Part shown: positions 52,066 to 61,930 of the stretch, in pieces | How positions within the stretch are numbered: the first letter of the stretch is position 1 | Layout of the letters: every line of letters begins with the position of its first letter | DNA from: Cernens ardua | Lineage (GTDB): Bacteria; Pseudomonadota; Gammaproteobacteria; Pseudomonadales; Halomonadaceae | Assembly (NCBI RefSeq): GCF_051251085.1 | Contig: NZ_JBPCZH010000001.1 | Span: forward strand, 930,001 to 994,000 | Length of the DNA stretch: 64,000 nt | Reading direction: 5' to 3' | Notes under the pieces: generated by a model | Database searches by the model: none | What the model was told of the DNA's origin: nothing | What the model saw: only the letters and a program-made list of their open reading frames with translations | Made by a program: the position numbers and the translations under genes

Positions 52066-54672
52066 TCAGGACAACTGTTCTTCAAGCCAGCCAGTGACGC
52101 TCTGCAAAGCGCCATTCAGGGCTGCCGGATTGGAACCACCCGCCTGTGCCATATCAGGACGACCACCACCTTTGCCGTCTACCTGTTGGGCTACATAGTT
52201 CACCAGCTCACCCGCTTTGACACGCTTCACCAAATCGGAAGTAACACCTGCAATCAGGCTCACCTTGTCCCCCGCAGCGACACTGGCCAGAACAATAATG
52301 CCCGAGCCCAGTTTTTGCTTGAGCTGATCCAACATGCCACGAAGATCCTTGGCTGCGACGTCGTCCAGACGTTTCACCAGAACGGAAACGCCAGCAACTT
52401 CTTCTTTTTCTGCCAATAGATCAGCGCTCTGCTGACTCGCCAATTTGGCCTTGAATCGCTCAAGTTCCTGTTCCAACTCGGCATTCCTGAGTACCAACGT
52501 TTCAAGACGATGTTCGAACTGATCAGGACGCGTTTTCAGCAGTGCTGCCGCCTCGTTTAGACGCACTTGAGACTGTTTCATTTCGTCAAGTGCCGCCTGC
52601 CCGGTCAAGGCTTCAACACGACGTACTCCTGCGGCAACACCCGCTTCTGCCACAATATGGCAGACACCGATATCACCGGTGCGAGCCACGTGGGTCCCCC
52701 CGCAAAGCTCAATGGAGAAATCATCGGTGCCCATGGTCAATACGCGCACCTGCTCGCCGTATTTGGCTTCGAAAAGGGCACGTGCACCAAGAGCCTTGGC
52801 CTCATCCAGCGTCATTAAACGAGTAGTGACCACTGTATTGGCACGGATCTGTTCATTAACGATACGCTCAACCTGTTCCAGTTGCTCATCGGTGATTGGC
52901 TCGAAATGGGTGATATCGAAACGAAGACGTTCATCGTTAACCAATGAGCCTTTCTGCTGAACATGACCACCCAGTACCTGACGCAATGCCTCGTGCAGCA
53001 AGTGCGTTGCCGAGTGGTTTGCCATGACATGCTCACGGCGACTGTCATCTACTTCAGCAGATATGGCTTCGGCGACATTCAGCACGCCTTCTTCCATTAC
53101 CCCCTGATGGAGATAAATACCTTTCTGCTTCTGTGTATCCGTGACCTTGAAGCGCCCATTGTCCGTAGTAATCCAACCATGGTCACCCACCTGGCCACCC
53201 GCTTCGGCATAGAAGGGAGTGCGGTCCAGAACCACAGTCGCATGCTGACCCGAGGCCAGCATATCGATGGATTCATTCTGATCATTCAGGATAGCGACAA
53301 CTTTGCCGTTGTCCTTCAGGTGGTCATAACCGGTGAAGGTCGTCTGCCCTTCTATATCCAGTGCTACCGTTTCATTGGTCGAAAAGTGGCTAGCGGCACG
53401 GGCACGTTCACGTTGGGCATTCAGCTCACGCTGGAAACCGGGTTCATCCAGTTTCAAACCACGTTCACGTGTGATATCAGCAGTAAGGTCATAGGGGAAA
53501 CCATAGGTATCGTACAGTTTGAAAATGGTTTCACCATCCAGAGTATCGCCCTTCAGATTTTCGATGGCGTTATCCAACAAACGCATGCCATTATCGAGTG
53601 TACGAGCAAACTGCTCTTCCTCTTTAAGAAGAACACGTTCAATCTGTTCACGAGCATCGTGAAGCTCTGGGTAGGCCTCGCCCATCTCTTTGTCCAGCGC
53701 ATCGACCAGCTTATAGAAGAACGGTTCTCGTGCACCCAGTTTATGGCCATGACGCACGGCACGACGGATAATACGACGTAGCACATAACCGCGCCCTTCA
53801 TTGCTCGGCAAAACTCCATCACTGATCAGGAATGAACACGAGCGAATGTGGTCGGCGATAACACGCAAGGATGGCTGATTGATTTCACTTTGCCCAGTCA
53901 GCTGCGCCGCAGCTTTCAGAAGATTCTGGAAGAGATCAATATCGTAGTTGGAGTGCACGCCCTGCATAATGGCAGAAATACGCTCCAGCCCCATCCCTGT
54001 ATCAATGGAAGGGTTGGGTAGAGGATGCAGTTCACCGTCGGCATTCTGCTCGGACTGCATGAAGACGAGGTTCCATATTTCGATATAGCGATCCCCGTCC
54101 TCTTCTGGCGTTCCCGGAGGGCCACCAGCGACCTCTGGCCCATGATCATAGAAGATTTCCGAGCTAGGGCCACAAGGGCCGGTATCGCCCATCTGCCAGA
54201 AGTTGTCTTCGTCCAAACGCGCTACACGGTCAGCGGGAACACCAATTTCATCAATCCAGATCTTAGCCGCTTCATCATCTGTATAGTGAACAGTGACCCA
54301 TAATTTTTCCCTGGGCAGCTTGAGCACTTCAGTCAGGAATTCCCACGCAAAGTGGATAGCTTCACGTTTGAAATAATCGCCGAAACTGAAATTGCCCAAC
54401 ATTTCAAAGAAGGTATGGTGGCGCGCGGTATAGCCCACATTATCCAGATCATTATGCTTACCGCCCGCACGCACACAACGTTGTACAGAGGTCGCGCGTG
54501 AGTAAGGACGTTTATCCTGACCCAAAAATACATCCTTGAAAGGCACCATACCGGCATTAACGAACAGCAGTGTTGGATCGTTATTGGGTACCAAAGAGCT
54601 GGAAGGCACACGGGTATGCCCTTTGCTTACGAAAAAATCTTGAAATGCCTGGCGAATTTCTGCGCTTTTCAT
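52066..54672 (-). CDS. alaS: Alanyl-tRNA synthetase
   Basis: An 868-residue class II synthetase of normal length. Motifs: catalytic core with PTLLFVNAGMVPFKDVFLG and TSVQRCVRAGGKHNDLDNVG; tRNA-recognition helices; editing domain with zinc ligands in NHSATHLLHEAL and the CGGTH motif (ELCGGTHVARTGDIG); C-Ala domain with GGGRPDMAQAGG. It charges tRNA-Ala and clears mischarged Ser/Gly. It lies 60 bases upstream of lysC and likely in the same transcript. Confidence 0.97.
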   Translation of the reverse strand: MKSAEIRQAFQDFFVSKGHTRVPSSSLVPNNDPTLLFVNAGMVPFKDVFLGQDKRPYSRATSVQRCVRAGGKHNDLDNVGYTARHHTFFEMLGNFSFGDYFKREAIHFAWEFLTEVLKLPREKLWVTVHYTDDEAAKIWIDEIGVPADRVARLDEDNFWQMGDTGPCGPSSEIFYDHGPEVAGGPPGTPEEDGDRYIEIWNLVFMQSEQNADGELHPLPNPSIDTGMGLERISAIMQGVHSNYDIDLFQNLLKAAAQLTGQSEINQPSLRVIADHIRSCSFLISDGVLPSNEGRGYVLRRIIRRAVRHGHKLGAREPFFYKLVDALDKEMGEAYPELHDAREQIERVLLKEEEQFARTLDNGMRLLDNAIENLKGDTLDGETIFKLYDTYGFPYDLTADITRERGLKLDEPGFQRELNAQRERARAASHFSTNETVALDIEGQTTFTGYDHLKDNGKVVAILNDQNESIDMLASGQHATVVLDRTPFYAEAGGQVGDHGWITTDNGRFKVTDTQKQKGIYLHQGVMEEGVLNVAEAISAEVDDSRREHVMANHSATHLLHEALRQVLGGHVQQKGSLVNDERLRFDITHFEPITDEQLEQVERIVNEQIRANTVVTTRLMTLDEAKALGARALFEAKYGEQVRVLTMGTDDFSIELCGGTHVARTGDIGVCHIVAEAGVAAGVRRVEALTGQAALDEMKQSQVRLNEAAALLKTRPDQFEHRLETLVLRNAELEQELERFKAKLASQQSADLLAEKEEVAGVSVLVKRLDDVAAKDLRGMLDQLKQKLGSGIIVLASVAAGDKVSLIAGVTSDLVKRVKAGELVNYVAQQVDGKGGGRPDMAQAGGSNPAALNGALQSVTGWLEEQLS

Positions 54673-55036
54673 CGTTATTCCATGGTTGATTCGTGTGGTC
54701 GCTATCGTGTGTATCTAACCGAATCGACCCTGACAGAAGTGTGGAAGAAGCGGGAACCGATTGCTGAAGGGTAACTAAATCCTAACATCCCACAACAGAC
54801 ACTTATCGACACGATAAAGAAGACCGATAATATAAAAGAGACCGATAGTATACCTGTTGCACTGACCGTATAAAGGGGGATCGCACAATGATTAATGGGA
54901 TGTTATGACATTGATCGTTTGGCAAGACAACACCCACGGCAAAAAAAATCTTATACAGCCCCATGCTGAGCCCCTATTCGGGGTTGGCGTAAGGCATTTC
55001 CCCCATGCCTACCTAAGGGATGACGCTTCGTTGGCT
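54673..55036. other. Intergenic region between recX and alaS
   Basis: About 360 bases. On the minus strand a CCCC/GGGG hairpin (about 54974-54987) followed about 20 bases later by T8 (54944-54951) may end the recX transcript. Nearer alaS, a direct repeat of AGACCGATA (about 54820-54850) lies in an AT-rich stretch where the alaS promoter is expected. No gene. Confidence 0.45.
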
Positions 55037-55591
55037 TCAAGTCAATTGTGCCAAAGCCGCGTAGCTTTGCTCTGCGGAAAAGCCACGCGCCGCGAGGAAT
55101 CGAAGCTGTTTTGATTTTTCCTTCAATGACGCAGGCGGCTGACCGAATTTTTTCTCCAGCGCTTCTCGTGCCAGAATTTGCCAATCAACTTCGGCGGCTT
55201 CAATCGCCATTGAGATCAATGCTGATGACACACCACGCTCACGCAGGCCGGCTTCTATCTTGATCGGTCCCTGCCCCCTCGCACTTCGTGACCTGACAAA
55301 AATCTCGCAAAAACGCTCATCCGATTGCAGCCCATCCCGTTGTAGCATCGCAATGGCTTCATCAATGTCTGCCTCTGGATATGCATGCGTTTTCAGTTTT
55401 CGCTTTAGTTCAAATACCGAATGTTCACGCGGTGCCAGCAGCATAATGCTTCGGTCATAGGCAGAAGGCTGATCTCGCTCATCACTCAAGGCTCTTCTTG
55501 GGGCTGATTCAGTAACAAACAAATCCTCTTCCGGGGAGGTTTTAACATCATTATTCCGGTAAAATTCATCCTTTTCCGTTGTTATACTCAT
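55037..55591 (-). CDS. recX: Regulatory protein RecX
   Basis: A 184-residue RecX-family protein with an ~45-residue hydrophilic N-terminal extension. Triple-helix repeats are visible: SIMLLAPREHSVFELKRKLKTHAYP, DGLQSDERFCEIFVRSRSARGQGPIKIEAGLRERGVS and AREALEKKFGQPPAS. RecX binds RecA filaments and inhibits recombinase activity. A strong AGGAGG site precedes the ATG. It is 393 bases downstream of recA with a terminator between, so it is made in smaller amounts or from its own promoter. Confidence 0.92.
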   Translation of the reverse strand: MSITTEKDEFYRNNDVKTSPEEDLFVTESAPRRALSDERDQPSAYDRSIMLLAPREHSVFELKRKLKTHAYPEADIDEAIAMLQRDGLQSDERFCEIFVRSRSARGQGPIKIEAGLRERGVSSALISMAIEAAEVDWQILAREALEKKFGQPPASLKEKSKQLRFLAARGFSAEQSYAALAQLT

Positions 55592-55873
55592 CTAACCTCC
55601 TCCGATGATCTTTTCATCATGACCTATCCGTCCAGACGCTTGTTGTATCCAAGACATCTACGTAGAGACATAGTGGCCTTCATGCCTCATCCGTCATTAT
55701 CTCTATTTGGTCCCACTTGCTTTGTGTCCGGTTTCTCAGAAAAGAAACAACCAATCAAACGATGACGGAGCTAACCTTGTAAAACTTCATCAAAGGCCGC
55801 CCTGTCTGAAAATAAACAGCAAGACCCAAACGACCACAAATGAAAATGCATGCTTTGGGCGGTAGAAAGATAC

Positions 55874-55901
55874 AAAAACGGAGCCATACAGACTCCGTTT
55901 T
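55874..55901 (-). terminator. Terminator between recA and recX
   Basis: AAAACGGAG and CTCCGTTTT form a 9-bp stem with a short loop. On the minus strand it is followed by TTTTTG. It lies about 85 bases after the recA stop and limits read-through to recX, as in E. coli. The rest of the 393-base gap shows no gene. Confidence 0.75.
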
Positions 55902-55984
55902 GGGCAACGCTTTTTAATTTCGTCGTGAAGCCGCTTTTTTGAAAGCTCTCATATCTCCCTTCACGACAATGAAAGGCGAAAGCG

Positions 55985-57052
55985 TTACAGCAGTGAATCC
56001 TGATCTTCGCTCAGAGCTGGATCAGCAACATCGGCTTGCTCTTCCGCTTCCGTACTCGGCGTATTCAATAGCTGAGCACGAATCTGCTGCTCGATTTCTT
56101 CCATAATCTCGGGATTATCGGTAAGGAACTGCGCCGCATTAGCCTTCCCCTGACCAATCTTGTTGTTCTTATAGCTGTACCAGGCACCTGCCTTGTCTAC
56201 CAGGCCACACTGTACACCCAGATCCACAACCTCACCGGCATGGTAGATTCCCTGTCCATACAGGATCTGGAATTCTGTCTGGCGGAACGGAGGTGCAACC
56301 TTGTTTTTCACTACTTTGACGCGGGTTTCATTACCAACAACCTCATCGCCCTGCTTGACTGAACCGATACGGCGAATGTCCAAACGTACACTTGAATAAA
56401 ATTTAAGCGCATTACCGCCAGTTGTAGTTTCGGGACTACCGAACATGACACCGATTTTCATACGAATCTGGTTAACAAACATGACCAGACAGTTGGCGCT
56501 CTTGATATGACCGGTAATCTTGCGCAGTGCCTGAGACATCAAACGTGCCTGCAAGCCCACATGGGAATCACCCATTTCGCCTTCGATTTCGGCACGTGGT
56601 GTTAGTGCTGCTACAGAGTCAACGATAATGACGTCTACCCCACCGGAACGCACCAGCATATCGCAGATTTCGAGTGCCTGTTCACCAGTGTCTGGCTGAG
56701 ACATCAACAGGTCGTCCAGATTGACACCCAACTTTTCTGCGTAGGTGGGATCCAATGCATGCTCAGCATCAATGAAGGCACAGGTTTTACCCTGCTTTTG
56801 TGCCTGTGCAATGACGGACAGAGTAATCGTGGTTTTACCAGAAGATTCAGGCCCGTAAATTTCAACAATACGGCCATACGGGAGGCCGCCGATTCCCAGC
56901 GCGACATCCAGCCCAAGCGAGCCAGTAGAAACCGAAGGGATGGTCACACGCGGCGCTTCTCCCATGCGCATGACAGCACCTTTGCCGAATTGTTTTTCAA
57001 TCTGCGACAATGCCGCATTGAGCGCTTTGCTACGATTTTCGTCCTGTGCCAT
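55985..57052 (-). CDS. recA: Recombinase RecA
   Basis: A 355-residue RecA of standard length. Walker A GPESSGKTT, Walker B VDVIIVDSVAAL, the L1/L2 loops (EGEMGDSHVGLQARLMSQALRK; NQIRMKIGVMFGSPETTTGGNALKFYSS) and an acidic C-terminal tail (EAEEQADVADPALSEDQD) are present. It forms filaments on single-stranded DNA, drives strand exchange and triggers LexA self-cleavage. Upstream lies an unusual set of three 20-bp direct repeats instead of a recognisable LexA box. recX follows. Confidence 0.98.
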   Translation of the reverse strand: MAQDENRSKALNAALSQIEKQFGKGAVMRMGEAPRVTIPSVSTGSLGLDVALGIGGLPYGRIVEIYGPESSGKTTITLSVIAQAQKQGKTCAFIDAEHALDPTYAEKLGVNLDDLLMSQPDTGEQALEICDMLVRSGGVDVIIVDSVAALTPRAEIEGEMGDSHVGLQARLMSQALRKITGHIKSANCLVMFVNQIRMKIGVMFGSPETTTGGNALKFYSSVRLDIRRIGSVKQGDEVVGNETRVKVVKNKVAPPFRQTEFQILYGQGIYHAGEVVDLGVQCGLVDKAGAWYSYKNNKIGQGKANAAQFLTDNPEIMEEIEQQIRAQLLNTPSTEAEEQADVADPALSEDQDSLL

Positions 57053-57094
57053 GTGCTATATCCGTAATGAAGATCGGTAATAAAAAGATCGTAA

Positions 57095-57123
57095 ACTATA
57101 TAAAGTAACTACCTGACAAACAA
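57095..57123 (-). promoter_or_regulatory. Predicted recA promoter
   Basis: On the minus strand TTGTTT (57118-57123) and TATAGT (57095-57100) are 17 bases apart, and the -10 box is about 42 bases before the recA ATG. The spacer is filled by the first of three 20-bp repeats. No CTG-N10-CAG LexA box was found between 57053 and 57378. Confidence 0.5.
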
Positions 57124-57161
57124 AGTAACTACTTGAGAGATAAAGTGAATACCTGAAAGCG
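57102..57161 (-). repeat. Three 20-bp direct repeats in the recA promoter
   Basis: Copies at 57102-57121, 57122-57141 and 57142-57161 share the plus-strand core AAAGTAACTACCTGA (third copy AAAGTGAATACCTGA). The period is exactly 20 bp, about two helical turns. Copy 1 fills the promoter spacer, copy 2 overlaps the -35 box and copy 3 is further upstream, an arrangement suggesting protein binding on one face of the DNA. Confidence 0.75.
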
Positions 57162-57378
57162 TTATCGCATTGTGCCGATAGCAACAGGCGATTTTGCATC
57201 AGCTATCAGCTATTGCTGTTATCTGCGCCATCAACCGCTTATTGTCATTAACCGCTTATTACGGTCGCCAAGCGGTGCATTTCATGATGTTATCCTGATG
57301 AAGGAGAAACAGGGTTTATATACATGTGTTTATATACAGCATTGTAACCCCATTTTCCTCATGTTGCCAATCATTGTT

Positions 57379-57906
57379 TCAGCGCTTCAAATACTCAATG
57401 AAACCTTGAAGAGCTACGCATACAGCCTGAGCACGAATACCTGTGCGATCACCTTCGAAAAGATATTTCCTGGATGTCTGATGATAACAATTGCCCCAGG
57501 CAAACCAGACTGTGCCTACGGGCTTTTCAACCGAGCCTCCCCCTGGGCCTGCTATACCGCTAATGGCAACCCCCAGATCGGCACCGCTTTCTTCACAAGC
57601 CCCCTTGACCATTTGCTCCACCACTTCGGCGCTTACCGCTCCCTTGGTTGCAAGAGCATATTCGTTAACACCAAGTAAACGTTGTTTAGTGGCATTGGAA
57701 TAGGTAACGTAGCCCGTTTCAAACCATTGAGAGCTGCCACTGATTGCCGTAATAGCCTCAGCAACCCAGCCGCCGGTACAGGATTCAGCCGTCGTCAATT
57801 GCCACTGTTTATCCGAAGCGAGCTGCCCTACTATCGTAGCCAAAGCAGCGTGTTGCTGTAGAAAGGCAATAAGCCGGGTGGAATCTGCTGTATCTGGCGA
57901 TGTCAT
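57379..57906 (-). CDS. pncC: Nicotinamide-nucleotide amidohydrolase (PncC/CinA C-terminal type)
   Basis: A 175-residue CinA-C-domain protein. Diagnostic motifs: LTTAESCTGGWVAEAITAISGSSQWFETGYVTYSN, KGACEESGADLGVAISGIAGPGGG and KPVGTVWFAWG. It deamidates NMN to nicotinate mononucleotide in the pyridine nucleotide cycle. It lies upstream of recA on the same strand, as in many proteobacteria, with 326 bases between them. Four 11-bp repeats lie just before its start. Confidence 0.93.
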   Translation of the reverse strand: MTSPDTADSTRLIAFLQQHAALATIVGQLASDKQWQLTTAESCTGGWVAEAITAISGSSQWFETGYVTYSNATKQRLLGVNEYALATKGAVSAEVVEQMVKGACEESGADLGVAISGIAGPGGGSVEKPVGTVWFAWGNCYHQTSRKYLFEGDRTGIRAQAVCVALQGFIEYLKR

Positions 57907-57913
57907 GTCTACT

Positions 57914-57957
57914 CTCTTTCATTTCTCTTTCATTTCTCTTTCATTGCTCTTTCATTG
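57914..57957 (-). repeat. Four 11-bp tandem repeats in the pncC leader
   Basis: CTCTTTCATTT, CTCTTTCATTT, CTCTTTCATTG, CTCTTTCATTG without gaps. On the coding strand each unit reads ATGAAAGAG plus two bases, so four purine-rich, ribosome-site-like GAAAGAG blocks lie 8-51 bases before the ATG at 57906. Copy number could vary by slippage. Confidence 0.85.
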
Positions 57958-58242
57958 AATCCCGCTTATGGATGCTTTCTTATCAGCCTCTCTTTTATCG
58001 GCAGCAAACAAAAGAATTTTAGGGCGAATCAGGTGAGCAGGGAAAATACAAGACAAATGCCAGCTCACCCCTGCCCACAGAAATCGATGCGCACCAGGCA
58101 TTCTCTTGATCTCACACAATCGTGCATGCGATCAGGCATTCAACAGCACTTACGACCTCCCTCCCGTGCACTCACACCTGAAAACGGGTGCGCAAGAGGA
58201 TTAGATCGTTGAACTGCCCCATGAAGATAACGACATTGTGCT

Positions 58243-58767
58243 TCAGAAACGTGACTTCAAGGATAATCCCAACAGAATGAAGCTAATGCCCTGGAAGAGC
58301 AGGTCAAATGCAAGGAACATACCGATAACCCAGAGGCCAGTGACAGGCCAGCCCGCTACCAGCATGATCCCCAGAAGTGCCGTAATGATACTGGAGACAA
58401 TAACCCAGCCTCGATTGTTATGAACCGCACCCAGGGAGAATAATCGGGAAATACCGGAAAAGATCAACATGATTCCCAGCCACAGTGTCAGGACTGATGA
58501 AAATACAAGTGGATTGCTGAGTGCCAATATGCCCGCTATGGCATAAAGAAGACCGGCAACAATCCAGAAAACACGATGGCTGTGTTGCTGAAAGCCATGA
58601 ATGATCTGCAACACCCCTGCCACCAACATGAAAATTCCCACAATGTAGATGGAAACAGCAGTAGTGGCGACCAGATTCCCCATCGCGATAATACCGATGA
58701 TCAGCATGATGATGCCGATACCAAGTGTCCACTTCCATGAAGAGGGTGTGCCTATAGGATTGCTCAT
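58243..58767 (-). CDS. HdeD-family membrane protein
   Basis: A 174-residue inner-membrane protein with six predicted helices in three pairs, each pair with a family repeat pattern (GIIMLIIGIIAMGNLV; YAIAGILALSNPLVFSSVLTLWLGIMLIFSGISRLF; WVIVSSIITALLGIMLVAGWP). HdeD proteins are linked to acid resistance in E. coli; the molecular role is unclear. An AAGGAA site precedes the ATG. Unrelated genes flank it. Confidence 0.87.
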   Translation of the reverse strand: MSNPIGTPSSWKWTLGIGIIMLIIGIIAMGNLVATTAVSIYIVGIFMLVAGVLQIIHGFQQHSHRVFWIVAGLLYAIAGILALSNPLVFSSVLTLWLGIMLIFSGISRLFSLGAVHNNRGWVIVSSIITALLGIMLVAGWPVTGLWVIGMFLAFDLLFQGISFILLGLSLKSRF

Positions 58768-58976
58768 AATGTATTCCTTATTGCCATTTCAAAAATTGGA
58801 TGTTATCCGAATGATAGTCTAAGCGTACGCTTCTTTTTGATGCATATGAACCATATTGGTGCCACTTGCAAAATAATGCCTTAACGGATCCAACGATATT
58901 GGAAATTCTGTGCGCTTCAGTACTGGGTAACAAGAGCTACAAGGTTATAACACGACAAGACGGCAAAACTATAAGG

Positions 58977-61391
58977 CTACAACAGCGTGATTTGATCGGA
59001 GATGAGAGTATCAAAGTCCTCATCAACAAATGGTAAAATCCCGTCAGCAACAGGTTTAAGTTGGCGCATGACATACAATTCAACATCCAGAGGTGAAGAA
59101 TGACATTCCAGCGGCTCTGGTCCATTGACGGTCATGACATAACTGATCCAGCCTCCGCGTTGATACTGTTGAGGACGTCCATGGGCAACATTGTATTCAT
59201 CCGCCATGATCGCTGCTCTGACCTGAGGTGGCACATTGCGTTTATACTCGGATAGAGGTCTCCGAATACGCTTACGGAAGACCATGTCCTCCTCCCATTC
59301 GCTGCGGCGGGTACGATCGACGAATTCCCGGACATAGTCTACATATGGCTGTTTTTTGAATATTCGAGCATAGAGCTCACGTTGAAAGCGTTGGGCCAGC
59401 GGTGTCCAGTCACTGCGCACCGTTTCCAGACCTTTGAAAATGACATCAGATGATGCGTTAAGTGGCTTCACCAGCCCTGCATAACGTTTTTTGCTGCCTT
59501 CGTTTGTTCCCCTGATTGTTGGCATTAAAAAACGGCTGAAATGACGTTCATATTGAAGCTCCAAAACACTTTCCACACAAAGCTCTTCGGCCAGCGTCTG
59601 TTTCCACCATGCATTGACTTTCTTTACCAGTTCCTTGCCGTAGACCATCGCGTCTTCTTCGCTGTACGGGCGTTTTAGCCAGATAAATACCGAATCCGTG
59701 TCACCATAAATGACATCGACGCCCTGCCTTTCAATATAATCACGGGTTCGCTGAATGATTTCGTGTCCACGCAAAGTGATTGAAGAGGCCAGGCGCGTAT
59801 CGAAAAAACGGCAAGAGGGTGAGCCCAGCACGCCATAACATGCATTCATGATGATTTTCAGTGCCTGCGACAAAGGCACATTACCTTGTGATTTGGCCTC
59901 TTCACGCCCCTCCCATAACTGCGCGATAATGGCAGGCAATGCATGATGCGTACGCGAAAAGTGCGCCCCTCGGTACCCTTCGACCGTTGTCATCGATAGT
60001 TCGGCGTGATCCTCCTGACCTGCATCCGCCTTCTGCGTGCCGTGTACCGTAGCCAGCCCTTCCACCAAACCAACAGGATCAATCAAAAAGGTGCGAATGA
60101 TTGAGGGATACAGGCTCTTGAAATCAAGCACCAGCACTGAATCATAAAGCCCGGGGCGCGAATCCATGACAAAACCACCAGGGCTTGCCATGATTTCCTG
60201 CTCCCCTACACTCGGCGCAACGCGGCCCAAACGGTGCATCTTCGGTAAATAAAGATGAGAAAAAGCGGCAACGGAACCACCCATTCTGTCTGCTTCAAGC
60301 CCGGTCACACTGGCCCGTTCCAATAGAAAAGTGATTAACGCCGTGTGTTCAAAAATCCGCGTCACCAGCTCACAATCCTTCAGGTTGTACATGGCAAGGG
60401 AGGCCTTGTCTTCAGCAAACAATCGCAGAATTTCGTCCAACCGTTGATAGGGCGTCGAAATCGCCTTGCCGTCCCCCAATAACGTCTGTGACACTGCTTC
60501 GAGACTAAATGACGGAAAGTGCCAGAACGCACTTTTCAAGGCATCTATACCATCAATGACCAAACGCCCAACAATGTCCGCAAAGACTTTTTTACCCCCC
60601 GCCCCGCCTTTTCGAAGCCCCGGCTCGCTGCCATCACGCCCCAGGGCCAGCCGGACATTAGCTCTTTTGGCCTCTTTGATCAGCACTTGCAAATCAAACT
60701 GAATCACATTCCAGCCAATCAGAACATCCGGATCATAGCCCTGAAGCCATTCGACAAAGGATTCAATAACAGCTTTACGAGTGTCACCATAATGCAGGGA
60801 CATATCCTGACGCGTCAGTTCACCACTGGGTGGCCCTAGCATAAAAACATGGCGCTCACTGCCCCCTTGAACGCCAATCGAATAGAGTTCACCCTTTCCT
60901 GAGGTTTCAATATCCAGCGATACCATTCTTAAAGGGGGACGATAATCGGGGTCAGGCCGCAACTGCACATTGCTCCATCGCTCAGAAGATAACCGGTGCC
61001 CGATAAATCGAACAGGTGCCGTAATTCCCCGTTCCATCAGGTAGCGATCCGCCGGGCGTATATCCTCTTCGTAAACACGAACACCGGCGGATTTCAACTG
61101 TCGAGTCACCTGCAGCAAGGTGCGATACCGAAGGCTGTAAAGCCCCATTACCGTCTGGCCTTCGAAGTTTTTCAACGTCAATGGACGCAGCGAACCCCCC
61201 TGAAATGACTGTAAGAGAGGCTCGGCCTGTGAGAGTTGGTGTTCGGGAATAAAAGCCACACACTCGGCAGGTTTGAGTTCAACGTGAACGGGGCCGTAGT
61301 CGGTAGCCAACCAGGCGCTCACCACGACTCCCTGAGGGGTATCCCGCCAGTGGCGCGTGAGGAGGAACCCTCGATGAAAATCAGCATTCAC
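58977..61391 (-). CDS. polB: DNA polymerase II (family B)
   Basis: An 804-residue family-B polymerase, near E. coli Pol II (783). Proofreading exonuclease motif I is SLDIETSG, and GWNVIQFDLQVL is Exo II. Polymerase motif A is DFKSLYPSIIRTF, motif B is KIIMNACYGVLGSPSCRF and motif C is YGDTDSVF. It takes part in damage tolerance and replication restart, and is SOS-induced in E. coli. No CTG-N10-CAG box was found upstream here. It is divergent from mutS. Confidence 0.95.
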   Translation of the reverse strand: MNADFHRGFLLTRHWRDTPQGVVVSAWLATDYGPVHVELKPAECVAFIPEHQLSQAEPLLQSFQGGSLRPLTLKNFEGQTVMGLYSLRYRTLLQVTRQLKSAGVRVYEEDIRPADRYLMERGITAPVRFIGHRLSSERWSNVQLRPDPDYRPPLRMVSLDIETSGKGELYSIGVQGGSERHVFMLGPPSGELTRQDMSLHYGDTRKAVIESFVEWLQGYDPDVLIGWNVIQFDLQVLIKEAKRANVRLALGRDGSEPGLRKGGAGGKKVFADIVGRLVIDGIDALKSAFWHFPSFSLEAVSQTLLGDGKAISTPYQRLDEILRLFAEDKASLAMYNLKDCELVTRIFEHTALITFLLERASVTGLEADRMGGSVAAFSHLYLPKMHRLGRVAPSVGEQEIMASPGGFVMDSRPGLYDSVLVLDFKSLYPSIIRTFLIDPVGLVEGLATVHGTQKADAGQEDHAELSMTTVEGYRGAHFSRTHHALPAIIAQLWEGREEAKSQGNVPLSQALKIIMNACYGVLGSPSCRFFDTRLASSITLRGHEIIQRTRDYIERQGVDVIYGDTDSVFIWLKRPYSEEDAMVYGKELVKKVNAWWKQTLAEELCVESVLELQYERHFSRFLMPTIRGTNEGSKKRYAGLVKPLNASSDVIFKGLETVRSDWTPLAQRFQRELYARIFKKQPYVDYVREFVDRTRRSEWEEDMVFRKRIRRPLSEYKRNVPPQVRAAIMADEYNVAHGRPQQYQRGGWISYVMTVNGPEPLECHSSPLDVELYVMRQLKPVADGILPFVDEDFDTLISDQITLL

Positions 61392-61930
61392 GTGGAATTC
61401 TGTTCCTGTTCATAAAACCCCAAGTCATAAACCCTCGGTGCATAACACTATTTATAAAAAACGACTTTCGTGAAAACTACTATCCATGAAAACTACCGTT
61501 CGTACCATTACTGTTCATACCACTACTGGGCAGAAGAAGGCTATACAGGAAGTCATTGACTAAAAAGCTATCCCTCAAAACAGGATCATGCGAATTCAGG
61601 AGGAGCCTCATAGAGGTAGTTCATATGGACATTGCCCATCAGGCACTTTTTTTATGCATGAGCCCAGCGGCTTCAAATACGATATTCACATACAACATTC
61701 ACATACGACAAATACCCTGTTGAAACATGGATCATATAAATACATCAGGTAAAAAAGAATGATAAAGACGTCCATTTTATAACAGGTGCATCCATGTCAT
61801 TCAGGGTTTCGTGTTACTCTTATGACCTCCGGACAGGTACATATTTATCCCATTAACGACGATTGGGCTTTCACGTATCCGTTCCTGTCATTTCAACCTC
61901 AATGTTCCACATCAGGAGTTCAGCGAGACC
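61392..61930. other. Intergenic region between divergent polB and mutS
   Basis: About 540 bases with no credible gene. It should carry both promoters. A 13-bp near-perfect direct repeat (ATTCACATACAAC at 61684-61696, ATTCACATACGAC at 61697-61709) is visible. No LexA box was recognised. Confidence 0.45.

Noticed and set aside
52963..53781. 272-codon frame opposite alaS
   Set aside because: Antisense of a clear alaS domain; no independent protein pattern.
61392..61930. Possible LexA box for polB
   Set aside because: CTG and CAG triplets are present, but none is spaced by ten bases.
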